From the NCBI GenBank assembly GCA_002189035.1, contig NEEC01000331.1:1-31202 (forward strand): a stretch of 31,202 nt of DNA. The letters run 5' to 3'. Positions 21,286 through 31,202 of this stretch are shown here, piece after piece. Below the pieces are notes generated by a model. It searched no databases, was not told the DNA's origin, and saw only the letters and a list, made by a program, of their open reading frames with translations. The stretch's first letter is position 1. Every line of letters starts with the position of its first letter. Both the position numbers and the translations under genes were made by a program. The stretch is from Utricularia gibba (Eukaryota > Streptophyta > Magnoliopsida > Lamiales > Lentibulariaceae).

Positions 21286-22792
21286 CACGTGGACTTCCCA
21301 GGGGGTTAGAAAATTCGGTGTGCCGAGGGCAAGAGGGGTTTTCACGTGGCACCGACGCGCGCGCCGCTGCACGCACGTTGACAACCCGATGGCGTGCCGC
21401 ATAAAGAAGAAAAAGAAAAAAAAAAAAAAAAAAAGGGATGCAACACGTGGACTTCCCAGGGTTAGAAAATTCGGTGTGCCACGAGGGCAAGAGGGGTTTT
21501 CACGTGGCACCGACGCGCGCGCCGCTGCACGCACGTTGCCCGATGGCGTGCCGCATAAAGAAGAAAAAGAAAAAGAAAAAAAAAAAAGGGATGCAACACG
21601 TGGACTTCCCAGGGGGTTAGAAAATTCGGTGTGCCACGAGGGCAAGAGGGGTTTTCACGTGGCACGACGCGCGCGCCGCTGCACGCACGTTGACAACCCG
21701 ATGGCGTGCCGCATAAAGAAGAAAAAAGAAAAAAAAAAAAAAAAGGGATGCAACACGAGGACTTCCCAGGGGGTTAGAAAATTCGGTGTGCCACGAGGGC
21801 AAGAGGGGTTTTCACGTGCACTGCACGCACGTTGACAACCCGATGGCGTGCCGCATAAAGAAGAAAAAGAAAAAAAAAAAAAAAGGGATGCAACACGTGG
21901 ACTTCCCAGGGGGTTAGAAAATTCGGTTGCCACGAGGGCAGAGGGGTTTTCACGTGGCAACCGCTGCACGCACGTTGACAACCCGATGGCGTGCCGCATA
22001 AAGAAGAAAAGAAAAAAGAAAAAAAAAAAAGGGATGCAACACGGGACTTCCAGGGGGTTAGAAAATTCGGTGTGCCACGAGGGCAAGAGGGGTTTCACGT
22101 GGCACCGACGCGCGCGCCGCTGCACGCACGTTGACAACCCGATGGCGTGCCGCATAAAGAAGAAAAAGAAAAAGAAAAAAAAAAAAGGGATGCAACACGT
22201 GGACTTCCCAGGGGGTTAGAAAATTCGGTGTGCAACGAGGGCAAGAGGGGTTTCACGTGGCACCGACGCGCGCGCTGCACGCACGTTGACAACCCGATGG
22301 CGTGCCGCATAAAGAAAAAAAAAAAAGAAAAAAAAAAAAAAAGGGATGCAACACGAGGACTTCCCAGGGGTTAGAAAATTCGGTGTGCACGAGGGCAAGA
22401 GGGTTTTCACGTTGCACGCACGTTGACAACCCGATGGCGTGCCGCATAAAGAAGAAAAAGAAAAAGAAAAAAAAAAAAAGGGATGCAACACGTGGACTTC
22501 CCAGGGGGTTAGAAAACGAGGGCAAGAGGGGTTTTCACGTGGCACACGCGCGCGCCGCTGCACCGTTGACAACCGATGGCGTGCCGCATAAAGAAGAAAA
22601 AGAAAAGAAAAAAAAAAAAAGGGATGCAACACGTGGACTTCCCAGGGGGTTAGAAAATTCGGTGTGCCACGAGGGCAAGAGGGGTTTTCACGTGGCACGA
22701 CGCGCGCGCCGCTGCACGCACGTTGACAACCCGATGGCGTGCCGCATAAAGAAGAAAAAGAAAAAGAAAAAAAAAAAGGGATGCAACACGTG
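21286..22792. repeat. Run of two-CACGTG monomers
   Basis: Nine units here read CAACACGTGGACTT instead of CAACACGAGGACTT, creating a second CACGTG 59 bp upstream of the usual one. Positions: 21286, 21444, 21597, 21894, 22196, 22489, 22630 and 22787, with further copies at 23401, 23842, 24414 and 24569 just beyond and 16594-19819 before. A single A-to-T change shared by so many neighbours marks local amplification or gene conversion. Confidence 0.85.
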
Positions 22793-24179
22793 GACTTCCA
22801 GGGGGTTAGAAAATTCGGTGTGCCACGAGGGCAAGAGGGGTTTTCACGTGGCACCGACGCGCGCGCCGCTGCACGCACGTTGACAACCCGATGGCGTGCC
22901 GCATAAAGAAGAAAAAGAAAAAGAAAAAAAAAAAAGGGATGCAACAAATTCCCAGGGGTTAGAAATTCGGTGTGCAACGAGGCAAGAGGGGTTTTCACGT
23001 GCACCGACGCGCGCGCCGCTGCACGCACGTTGACAACCGAATAAAGAAGAAAAAGAAAAAGAAAAAAAAAAAAAAGGATGCAACACGAGGACTTCCAGGG
23101 GGTTAGAAAATTCGGTGTGCCACGAGGGCAAGAGGGGTTTTCACGTGGCACGACGCGCGCGCCGCTGCACGCACGTTGACAACCCGATGGCGTGCCGCAT
23201 AAAGAAGAAAAGAAAAAGAAAAAAAAAAAAAGGGATGCAACACGAGGACTTCCCAGGGGGTTAGAAAATTCGGTGTGCACGAGGGCAAGAGGGGTTTTCA
23301 CGTGGCACCGACGCGCGCGCCGCTGCACGCACGTTGACAACCCGATGGCGTCCGCATAAAGAAGAAAAAGAAAAAGAAAAAAAAAAAAAAAGGGATGCAA
23401 CACGTGGACTTCCCAGGGGGTTAGAAAATTCGGTGTGCCACGAGGGCAAGAGGGTTTTCACGTGGCACGACGCGCGCGCCGCTGCACGCACGTTGACAAC
23501 CGATGGCGTGCCGCATAAAGAAGAAAAAGAAAAAGAAAAAAAAAAAAGGGATGCAGGACTTCCCAGAGAAAATTCGGTGTGCCACGAGGGCAAGAGGGGT
23601 TTTCACGTGGCACCGACGCGCGCGCCGCTGCACGCACGTTGACAACCCGATGGCGTGCCGCATAAAGAAGAAAAAAAAAAGAAAAAAAAAAAGGAATGCA
23701 ACACGAAGGGGGTTAGAAAATTCGGTGTGCCACGAGGGCAAGAGGGTTTCACGTGACGCGCGCGCCGCTGCACGCACGTTGACAACCCGATGCGTGCCGC
23801 ATAAAGAAGAAAAGAAAAAGAAAAAAAAAAAAGGGATGCAACACGTGGACTTCCAGGGGGTTAGAAATTCGGTGTGCAACGAGGGCAAGAGGGGTTTTCA
23901 CGTGGCACGACGCGCGCGCCGCTGCACGCACGTTGACAACCCGATGGCGTGCCGCATAAAGAAGAAAAAGAAAAAGAAAAAAAAAAAGGGATGCAACACG
24001 GACTTCCCAGGGGTTAGAAAATTCGGTGTGCCACGAGGGCAAGAGGGGTTTTCACGTGGACCGACGCGCGCGCGCCACGCACGTTGACAACCCGATGGCG
24101 TGCCGCATAAAGAAAAAGAAAAAGAAAAAAAAAAAAAAGGGATGCAACACGAGGACTTCCAGGGGTTAGAAAATTCGGT

Positions 24180-24222
24180 GTGCCACGAGGCAAGAGGGGT
24201 TTACGTGGTTGTGCCGCATAAA
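24180..24222. repeat. Monomer lacking the CG core
   Basis: GGGGTTTACGTGGTTGTGCCGCATAAAG joins the CACGTG region (here TACGTGG) to GTGCCGCATAAAG, removing roughly 45 bases including the CG core and GTTGACAACCCGATGG. Confidence 0.75.
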
Positions 24223-27200
24223 GAAGAAAAAGAAAAAGAAAAAAAAAAAAAAGGGATGCAACACTTCCCAGGGGGTTAGAAAATTCGGTGTGCCACGAGG
24301 GCAAGAGGGGTTTTCACGTGGCACCGCGCGCGCGCCGCTGCACGCACGTTGACAACCCGATGGCGTGCCGCATAAAGAAGAAAAAGAAAAAGAAAAAAAA
24401 AAAAGGGATGCAACACGTGGACTTCCCAGGGGGTTAGAAAATTCGGTGTGCCACGAGGGCAAGAGGGGTTTCACGTGCCGACGCGCGCGCGCTGCACGCA
24501 CGTTGACAACCCGATGGCGTGCCGCATAAAGAAGAAAAAGAAAAAGAAAAAAAAAAAAAGGGATGCAACACGTGGACTTCCCAGGGGGTTAGAAATTCGG
24601 TGTGCCACGAGGGCAAGAGGGGTTTTCACGTGGACCGACGCCGCGCCGCTGCACGCACGTTGACAACCCGATGGCGTGCCGCATAAAGAAGAAAAAGAAA
24701 AAAGAAAAAAAAAAAAGGGATGCAACACGAGGACTTCCCAGGGGTTAGAAAATTCGGTGTGCCACGAGGGCAAGAGGGTTTTCACGTGGCACCGACGCGC
24801 GCGCCGCTGCCGCACGTTGACAACCGATGGCGTGCCGCATAAAGAAAAAAAAGAAAAAGAAAAAAAAAAAAAGGGATGCAACACGAGGACTTCCAGGGGG
24901 TTAGAAAATTCGGTGTGCCACGAGGGCAAGAGGGGTTTTCACGTGGCACCGAGCGCGCGCCGCTGCACGCACGTTGACAACCCGATGGCGTGCCGCATAA
25001 AGAAGAAAAAGAAAAAGAAAAAAAAAAAAGGGATGCAACACGAGGACTTCCCAGGGGGTTAGAAAATTCGGTGTGCAACGAGGGCAAGAGGGGTTTTCAC
25101 GTGGCACCGACGCGCGCGCCGCTGCACGCACGTTGACAACCCGATGGCGTGCCGCATAAAGAAGAAAAAGAAAAGAAAAAAAAAAAAAAGGGATGCAACA
25201 CGAGGACTTCCCAGGGGGTTAGAAAATTCGGTGTGCCACGAGGGCAAGAGGGGTTTTCACGTGGCACCGACGCGCGCGCCGCTGCACGCACGTTGACAAC
25301 CCGATGGCGTGCCGCATAAAGAAGAAAAAGAAAAAAAAAAAAAAAAAAAGGGATGCAACACGAGACTTCCCAGGGGTTAGAAAATTCGGTGTGCCACGAG
25401 GGCAAGAGGGTTTTCACGTGGCACCGACGCGCGCGCCGCTGCACGCACGTTGACAACCCGATGGCGTGCCGCATAAAGAAGAAAAAGAAAAAGAAAAAAA
25501 AAAAAAGGGATGCAACGAGGACTTCCCAGGGGTTAGAAAATTCGGTGTGCCACGAGGGCAAGAGGGGTTTTCACGTGGCACCGACGCGCGCGCGCTGCAC
25601 GCACGTTGACACCCGATGGCGTGCCGCATAAAGAAGAAAAAGAAAAAAAAAAAAAAAAAAAGGGATGCAACACGAGGACTTCCCAGGGGGTTAGAAAATT
25701 CGTGTGCCACGAGGGCAAGAGGGGTTTTCACGTGGCACCGACGCGCGCGCCGCTGCACCACGTTGACAACCCGATGGCGTGCCGCAAAAGAAAAAAGAAA
25801 AAGAAAAAAAAAAAAAGGGATGCAACACGAGGACTTCCCAGGGGGTTAGAAAATTCGGTGTGCCACGAGGGCAAGAGGGGTTTTCACGTGGCACCGACGC
25901 GCGCGCCGCTGCACGCACGTTGACAACCCGATGGCGTGCCGCATAAAGAAAAAAAAAGAAAAAGAAAAAAAAAAAGGGGATGCAACACGAGGACTTCCCA
26001 GGGGGTTAGAAAATTCGGTGTGCCACGAGGGCAAGAGGGGTTTTCACGTGGCACCGACGCGCGCGCCGCTGCACGCACGTTGACAACCCGATGGCGTGCC
26101 GCATAAAGAAGAAAAAGAAAAAGAAAAAAAAAAAAAGGGATGCAACACGAGGACTTTCCCAGGGGGTTAGAAAATTCGGTGTGCCACGAGGGCAAGAGGG
26201 GTTTTCACGTGGCACCGACGCGCGCGCCGCTGCACGCACGTTGACAACCCGATGGCGTGCCGCATAAAGAAGAAAAAGAAAAAGAAAAAAAAAAAAAGGG
26301 ATGCAACACGAGGACTTCCCAGGGGGTTAGAAAATTCGGTGTGCCACGAGGGCAAGAGGGGTTTTCACGTGGCACCGACGCGCGCGCCGCTGCACGCACG
26401 TTGACAACCCGATGGCGTGCCGCATAAAGAAAAAAAGAAAAAAAAAAAAAAGGGATGCAACACGTGGACTTCCAGGGGGTTAGAAAATTCGGTGCCACGA
26501 GGGCAAGAGGGTTTTCACGTGGCACCGACGCGCGCGCCGCTGCACGCACGTTGACACCCGATGGCGTGCCGCATAAAGAAGAAAAAGAAAAAGAAAAAAA
26601 AAAAAAGGATGCAACACGAGGACTTCCCAGGGGTTAGAAAATTCGGTGTGCCACGAGGGCAAGAGGGGTTTTCACGTGGCACCGACGCGCGCGCCGCTGC
26701 ACGCACGTTGACAACCCGATGGCGTGCCGCATAAAGAAAAAAAGAAAAAAAAAAAAGGGATGCAACACGAGGACTTCCAGGGGTTAGAAAATTCGGTGTG
26801 CCACGGGGCAAGAGGGTTTTCACTGGCACGACGCGCGTGCACGCACGTTGACAACCCGATGGCGTGCCGCATAAAGAAGAAAAAGAAAAAGAAAAAAAAA
26901 AAGGGATGCAACACGGGACTTCCCAGGGGGTTAGAAAATTCGGTGTGCCACGAGGGGAGGGGTTTCACGTGGCACCGACGCGCGCGCCGCTGCACGCACG
27001 TTGACAACCCGATGGCGTGCCGCATAAAGAAGAAAAAGAAAAAGAAAAAAAAAAAGGGATGCAACACGAGGACTTCCCAGGGGTTAGAAAATTCGGTGTG
27101 CCACGAGGCAAGAGGGGTTTTCACGTGGCACCGACGCGCGCGCCGCTGCACGCACGTTGACAACCGATGGCGTGCCGCATAAAGAAGAAAAGAAAAAGAA

Positions 27201-29039
27201 AAAAAAAAAAGGGATGCAACGAGGACTTCCCAGGGGGTTAGAAAATTCGGTGTGCCACGAGGGGGGGTTTTCACGTGGCACCGACGCGCGCGCCGCTGCA
27301 CGCACGTTGACAACCATGGCGTGCCGCATAAAGAAAAGAAAAAGAAAAAAAAAAAAAAAGGGATGCAACACGAGGACTTCCCAGGGGGTTAGAAAATTCG
27401 GTGTGCCACGAGGGCAAGAGGGGTTTTCACGTGCCGACGCGCGCGCCGCTGCACGCACGTTGACAACCCGATGGCGTGCCGCATAAAGAAGAAAAAGAAA
27501 AAGAAAAAAAAAAAAAAGGGATGCAACACGAGGACTTCCCAGGGGGTTAGAAAATTCGGTGTGCCACGAGGGCAAGAGGGGTTTTCACGTGGCACCGACG
27601 CGCGCGCCGCTGCACGCACGTTGACAACCGATGGCGTGCCGCATAAAGAAGAAAAAGAAAAAAAAAAAAAAAAAAAGGGATGCAACACGAGGACTTCCCA
27701 GGGGGTTAGAAAATTCGGTGTGCCAGGGGCAAAGGGGTTTTCACGTGACCGACGCGCGCGCCGCTGCACCACGTTGACAACCCGATGGCGTGCCGCATAA
27801 AGAAGAAAAAGAAAAAAAAAAAAAAAAGGGATGCAACACGAGGACTTCCCAGGGGTTAGAAATTCGGTGTGCTTTTCACGTGGCACCGACGCGCGCGCCG
27901 CTGCACGCACGTTGACAACCCGATGGCGTGCCGCATAAAGAAGAAAAAGAAAAAGAAAAAAAAAAAAGGGATGCAACACGGACTTCCCAGGGGGTTAGAA
28001 AATTCGGTGTGCCACGAGGGCAAGAGGGGTTTTCACGTGGCACCGACGCGCGCGCCGCTGCACGCACGTTGACAACCCGATGGCGTGCCGCATAAAGAAG
28101 AAAAGAAAAAGAAAAAAAAAAAGGGATGCAACACGAGGACTTCCCAGGGGGTTAGAAAATTCGGTGTGCCACGAGGGCAAGAGGGGTTTTCACGTGGCAC
28201 CGACGCGCGCGCCGCTGCACGCACGTTGACAACCCGATGGCGTGCCGCATAAAGAAGAAAAAGAAAAAAAAAAAAAAAAAGGGATGCAACACTTCCCAGG
28301 GGGTTAGAAAATTCGGTGTGCCACGAGGGCAAGAGGGTTTTCACGTGGCACCGACGCGCGCGCCGCTGCACGCACGTTGACAACCCGATGGCGTGCCGCA
28401 TAAAGAAGAAAAGAAAAAGAAAAAAAAAAAAGGGATGCAACACGAGGACTTCCCAGGGGTTTAGAAAATTCGGTGCCACGAGGGCAAGAGGGGTTTTCAC
28501 GTGGCACCGACGCGCGCGCCGCTGCACGCACGTTGACAACCCGATGGCGTGCCGCATAAAGAAGAAAAAGAAAAGAAAAAAAAAAAAGGGATGCAACACG
28601 TGGACTTCCCAGGGGTTAGAAAATTCGGTGTGCCACGAGGGCAAGAGGGGTTTTCACGTGGCACCGACGCGCGCGCCGCTGCACGCACGTTGTGGCGTGC
28701 CGCATAAAGAAGAAAAAGAAAAAGAAAAAAAAAAAAAAGGGATGCAACACGAGGACTTCCCAGGGTTAGAAAATTCGGTGTGCCACGAGGGCAAGAGGGG
28801 TTTTCACGTGGACCGACGCGCGCGCCGCTGCACGCACGTTGACAACCCGATGGCGTGCCGCATAAAGAAGAAAAAGAAAAAGAAAAAAAAAGGGATGCAA
28901 CACGAGGACTTCCCAGGGGGTTAGAAAATTCGGTGTGCCACGAGGGCAAGAGGGTTTTGGCACCGACGCGCGCGCCGCTGCACGCACGTTGACAACCCGA
29001 TGGCGTGCCGCATAAAGAAGAAAAAGAAAAAAAAAAAAA

Positions 29040-29400
29040 AAAAGGGATGCAACACGACTTCGGGGGTTAGAAAATTCGGTGTGCCACGAGGCAAGGGGTT
29101 TTCACGTGGCACCGACGCGCGCGCCGCTGCACGCACGTTGACAACCCGATGGTGCCGCATAAGAAAAAAAAAGAAAAAAAAAAAAAAGGGATGCAACACG
29201 AGGACTTCCCAGGGGGTTAGAAAATTCGGTGCCACGAGGGCAAGAGGGCACGTGTGCACGCACGTTGAGGCGTGTAAAGAAAAAGAAAAAGAAAAAAAAA
29301 AAAAAAGGGATGCAACACGAGGAACGGTGTGCACGAGGGCAAGAGGGTTTTCACGTGGACGCGCGCGCCGCTGCACGCACGTTGACAACCGATGGCGTGC
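29040..29400. repeat. Cluster of heavily deleted monomers
   Basis: Consecutive units read CACGACTTCGGGGGTTAG (29053-29070), GAGGCAAGGGGTTTTC, GATGGTGCCGCATAAG, AGAGGGCACGTGTGCACGC (29244-29262), TTGAGGCGTGTAAAG and CACGAGGAACGGTGTGC. Several independent deletions in about 360 bp, well above the local background, suggest a decayed patch or poor consensus in the assembly. Confidence 0.7.
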
Positions 29401-30856
29401 CGCATAAAGAAAAAAGAAAAAGAAAAAAAAAAAAAAGGGATGCAACACGAGGACTTCCAGGGGTTAGAAAATTCGGTGTGCCACGAGGGCAAGAGGGGTT
29501 TTCACGTGGCACCGACGCGCGCGCCGCTGCACGCACGTTGACAACCCGATGGCGTGCCGCATAAAGAAGAAAAAGAAAAAGAAAAAAAAAAAAAAAAGGG
29601 ATGCAACACGAGGACTTCCAGGGGGTTAGAAAATTCGGTGTGCCACGAGGGCAAGAGGGGTTTCACGTGGCACCGACGCGCGCGCCGCTGCACGCACGTT
29701 GACAACCCGATGGCGTGCCGCATAAAGAAGAAAAAGAAAAAGAAAAAAAAAAAAAAGGGATGCAACACGTGGACTTCCCAGGGGGTTAGAAAATTCGGTG
29801 TGCCACGAGGGCAAGAGGGGTTTTCACGTGGACCGACGCGCGCGCGCTGCACGCACGTTGACAACCCGATGGCGTGCCGCATAAAGAAGAAAAAGAAAAA
29901 GAAAAAAAAAAAAAGGGATGCAACACGAGGACTTCCCAGGGGGTTAGAAAATTCGGTGTGCCACGAGGGCAAGAGGGGTTTTCACGTGCTGCAACGTTGA
30001 CAACCCGATGGCGTGCCGCATAAAGAAGAAAAAGAAAAAGAAAAAAAAAAAAAAGGGGATGCAACACGAGGACTTCCAGGGGTTAGAAATTCGGTGTGCC
30101 ACGAGGGCAAGAGGGTTTCACGTGGCACCGACGCGCGCGCCGCTGCACGCACGTTGACAACCCGATGGCGTGCCGCATAAAGAAGAAAAAGAAAAGAAAA
30201 AAAAAAAAGGGATGCAACACGAGGACTTCCCAGGGGGTTAGAAAATTCGGTGTGCCACGAGGGCAAGAGGGGTTTTCACGTGGCATGCACGCACGTTGAC
30301 AACCCGATGGCGTGCCGCATAAAGAAGAAAAAGAAAAAGAAAAAAAAAAAAGGGATGCAACACGGGACTTCCCAGGGGTTAGAAAATTCGGTGGCCACGA
30401 GGGCAAGAGGGTTTTCACGTGGCACCGACGCGCGCGCCGCTGCACGCACGTTGACAACCGATGGCGTGCCGCATAAGAGAAGAAAAAGAAAAAAAAAAAA
30501 AAAAAAGGATGCAACACGAGGACTTCCCAGGGGTTAGAAAATTCGGTGTGCCACGAGGGCAAGAGGGGTTTTCACGTGGCACCGACCGCGCGCCGCTGCA
30601 CGCACGTTGACAACCCGATGGCGTGCCGCATAAAGAAGAAAAAAAAAAGAAAAAAAAAAAAAGGATGCAACACGAGGACTTCCCAGGGGGTTAGAAAATT
30701 CGGTGTGCCACGAGGCAAGAGGGGTTTTCACGTGGCACCGACGCGCGCGCCGCTGCACGCACGTTGACCCGATGGCGTGCGCATAAAGAAGAAAAGAAAA
30801 AGAAAAAAAAAAAAAGGATGCAACACGAGGACTTCCCAGGGGTTAGAAAATTCGGT

Positions 30857-30876
30857 GTGCCACGTTTTCGTGGCAC
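30857..30876. repeat. Deletion leaving a near-perfect hairpin
   Basis: GTGCCACG TTTT CGTGGCAC: the 15-base AGGGCAAGAGGGG..CA part of the usual 19-base loop is gone, bringing the two conserved 8-base arms together around a TTTT loop. Both arms are intact. This is what a deletion across an extruded hairpin would leave. Confidence 0.75.
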
Positions 30877-31029
30877 CGACGCGCGCGCCGCTGCACGCAC
30901 GTTGACAACCCGATGGCGTGCCGCATAAAGAAAAAAGAAAAAGAAAAAAAAAAAAAGGGATGCAACACGAGGACTTCCCAGGGGGTTAGAAAATTCGGTG
31001 TGCCACGAGGGCAAGAGGGGTTTCACGTT

Positions 31030-31202
31030 GGCAACACACCGCACATTGACCCATGGGAGAAAAACGCACAACAAGACTTTGAGGCACACAGAGAAAATTC
31101 GGTGTGCCACGAGGGCAAGAGGGGTTTTCACGATTGCCCGATGGCGTGCCGCACGAACGGTGTGCAACGAGGCAAGGGGTGGGCACCGACGCGCGCGCCG
31201 CT
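31030..31202. repeat. Diverged monomers at the right edge
   Basis: TTGGCAACACACCGCACATTG, ACCCATGGGAGAAAAACG, CACAACAAGACTTTGAGG then CACACAGAGAAAATTCGG follow the order of a normal unit (CACGTGGCACC, GCACGTTGAC, CCGATGG, A tract, GCAACACGAGGACTT, TTAGAAAATTCGG). They carry many substitutions and only a five-A remnant of the purine tract. The next copy goes from TTTTCACG straight to ATTGCCCGATGGCGTGCCGC and on to ACGAACGGTGTGCAACGAGG without a purine tract. Substitution-rich, shortened copies are typical of satellite array borders, where homogenisation is inefficient. Confidence 0.7.

Larger units (their letters stand above)
20993..31029. repeat. Satellite block D (~64 monomers)
   Basis: Regular units after the structured zone. 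Those at about 21.2-24.6 kb often carry one or more of three markers: a second CACGTG, GGCACGACG instead of GGCACCGACG, and GTGTGCAACGAGG instead of GTGTGCCACGAGG (22.2, 22.97, 23.87 and 25.07 kb). Beyond 24.6 kb the unit largely reverts to the majority form, with only three second-CACGTG copies (26461, 28597, 29766). Strongly shortened copies occur at 21818, 22411, 24208, 29040-29400, 29988 and 30283. Confidence 0.92.
1..31202. repeat. Head-to-tail satellite array, ~160 bp unit
   Basis: The same unit recurs from the first base to the last in one orientation, with GGGATGCAACACGAGG, TTAGAAAATTCGG, TTTTCACGTGGCACC, GCTGCACGCACGTTGAC and GATGGCGTGCCGCATAAAG always in this order, followed by an A-rich purine tract. 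Typical spacing between GGGATG starts is 150-165 bp, giving roughly 190-195 units by division. Units differ mostly by 1-3 base deletions, purine-tract length and occasional 10-60 base deletions; shared substitutions are few. No gene is supported anywhere. Open frames reach several hundred codons only because the minus strand of the unit has few stops and the unit length shifts frame from copy to copy. The size and homogeneity fit a eukaryotic chromosomal satellite; the chromosomal location is not shown by the sequence. Confidence 0.97.

Noticed and set aside
22216-23403. A 395-codon minus-strand open frame, and many other frames of 60-300 codons on both strands
   Set aside because: They consist of the satellite translated in shifting frames, with poly-Phe or poly-Lys from the purine tract and Arg/Ala-rich text from the CG core. 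Ends always fall at the same satellite stop. There is no domain, no stable frame and no codon signal.
1-31202. CRISPR array
   Set aside because: The repeated unit is ~160 bp and has no short direct repeat alternating with unique spacers; the apparent spacers are themselves repeated, and no cas gene is present.

Overview
The window is almost entirely one head-to-tail tandem satellite array. A unit of about 150-165 bp (reference copy 161 bp at 8478-8638) runs in a single orientation from end to end. Dividing the length by the unit gives roughly 190-195 copies; this is an estimate, not a one-by-one count. Each unit begins GGGATGCAACACGAGG. It then has a G-rich middle with TTAGAAAATTCGG, an 8-bp inverted repeat whose right arm overlaps a CACGTG palindrome, an alternating (CG)n core, and GTTGACAACCCGATGG. 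It ends in a 30-40 base all-purine tract (A runs punctuated by G). I find no protein-coding gene, rRNA, tRNA, CRISPR array or complete mobile element. The many open frames are translations of the satellite (poly-Phe or poly-Lys from the A tract, Arg/Ala-rich from the CG core).

Layout: a regular block at 1-15930; a 78-bp interruption with a pure A24 run at 15931-16008; a regular block at 16009-18789; then a structured zone at 18790-20992. In that zone four related 138-228 bp segments are present, all at the same phase of the unit (after CCCAGGGGG and before AGAAAATTCGG). They are arranged as two pairs. Within each pair exactly one normal monomer separates the segments, and the two pairs are offset by about 1.68 kb. 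A regular block follows at 20993-31029, and at 31030-31202 the unit decays into diverged, shortened copies, probably the array edge. Units carrying a second CACGTG are concentrated at 16.6-24.6 kb, around the structured zone.

Source: a nuclear eukaryotic chromosome is the best reading, because the unit is nucleosome-sized, the purine tracts are long and the homogenised monomers form local subfamilies. A centromeric, pericentromeric or subtelomeric satellite would fit. The CpG-rich inserts (for example CGCGATCAGCGAAGATG) suggest a GC-rich small genome such as a unicellular alga, but this is a weak guess. Most differences between monomers are short deletions rather than substitutions, so part of the apparent variation could be uncorrected long-read or assembly error.

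The most interesting points are the long-form units with their own hairpins, their paired higher-order layout, the hairpin plus CACGTG module in nearly every monomer, and the regional two-CACGTG subfamily.
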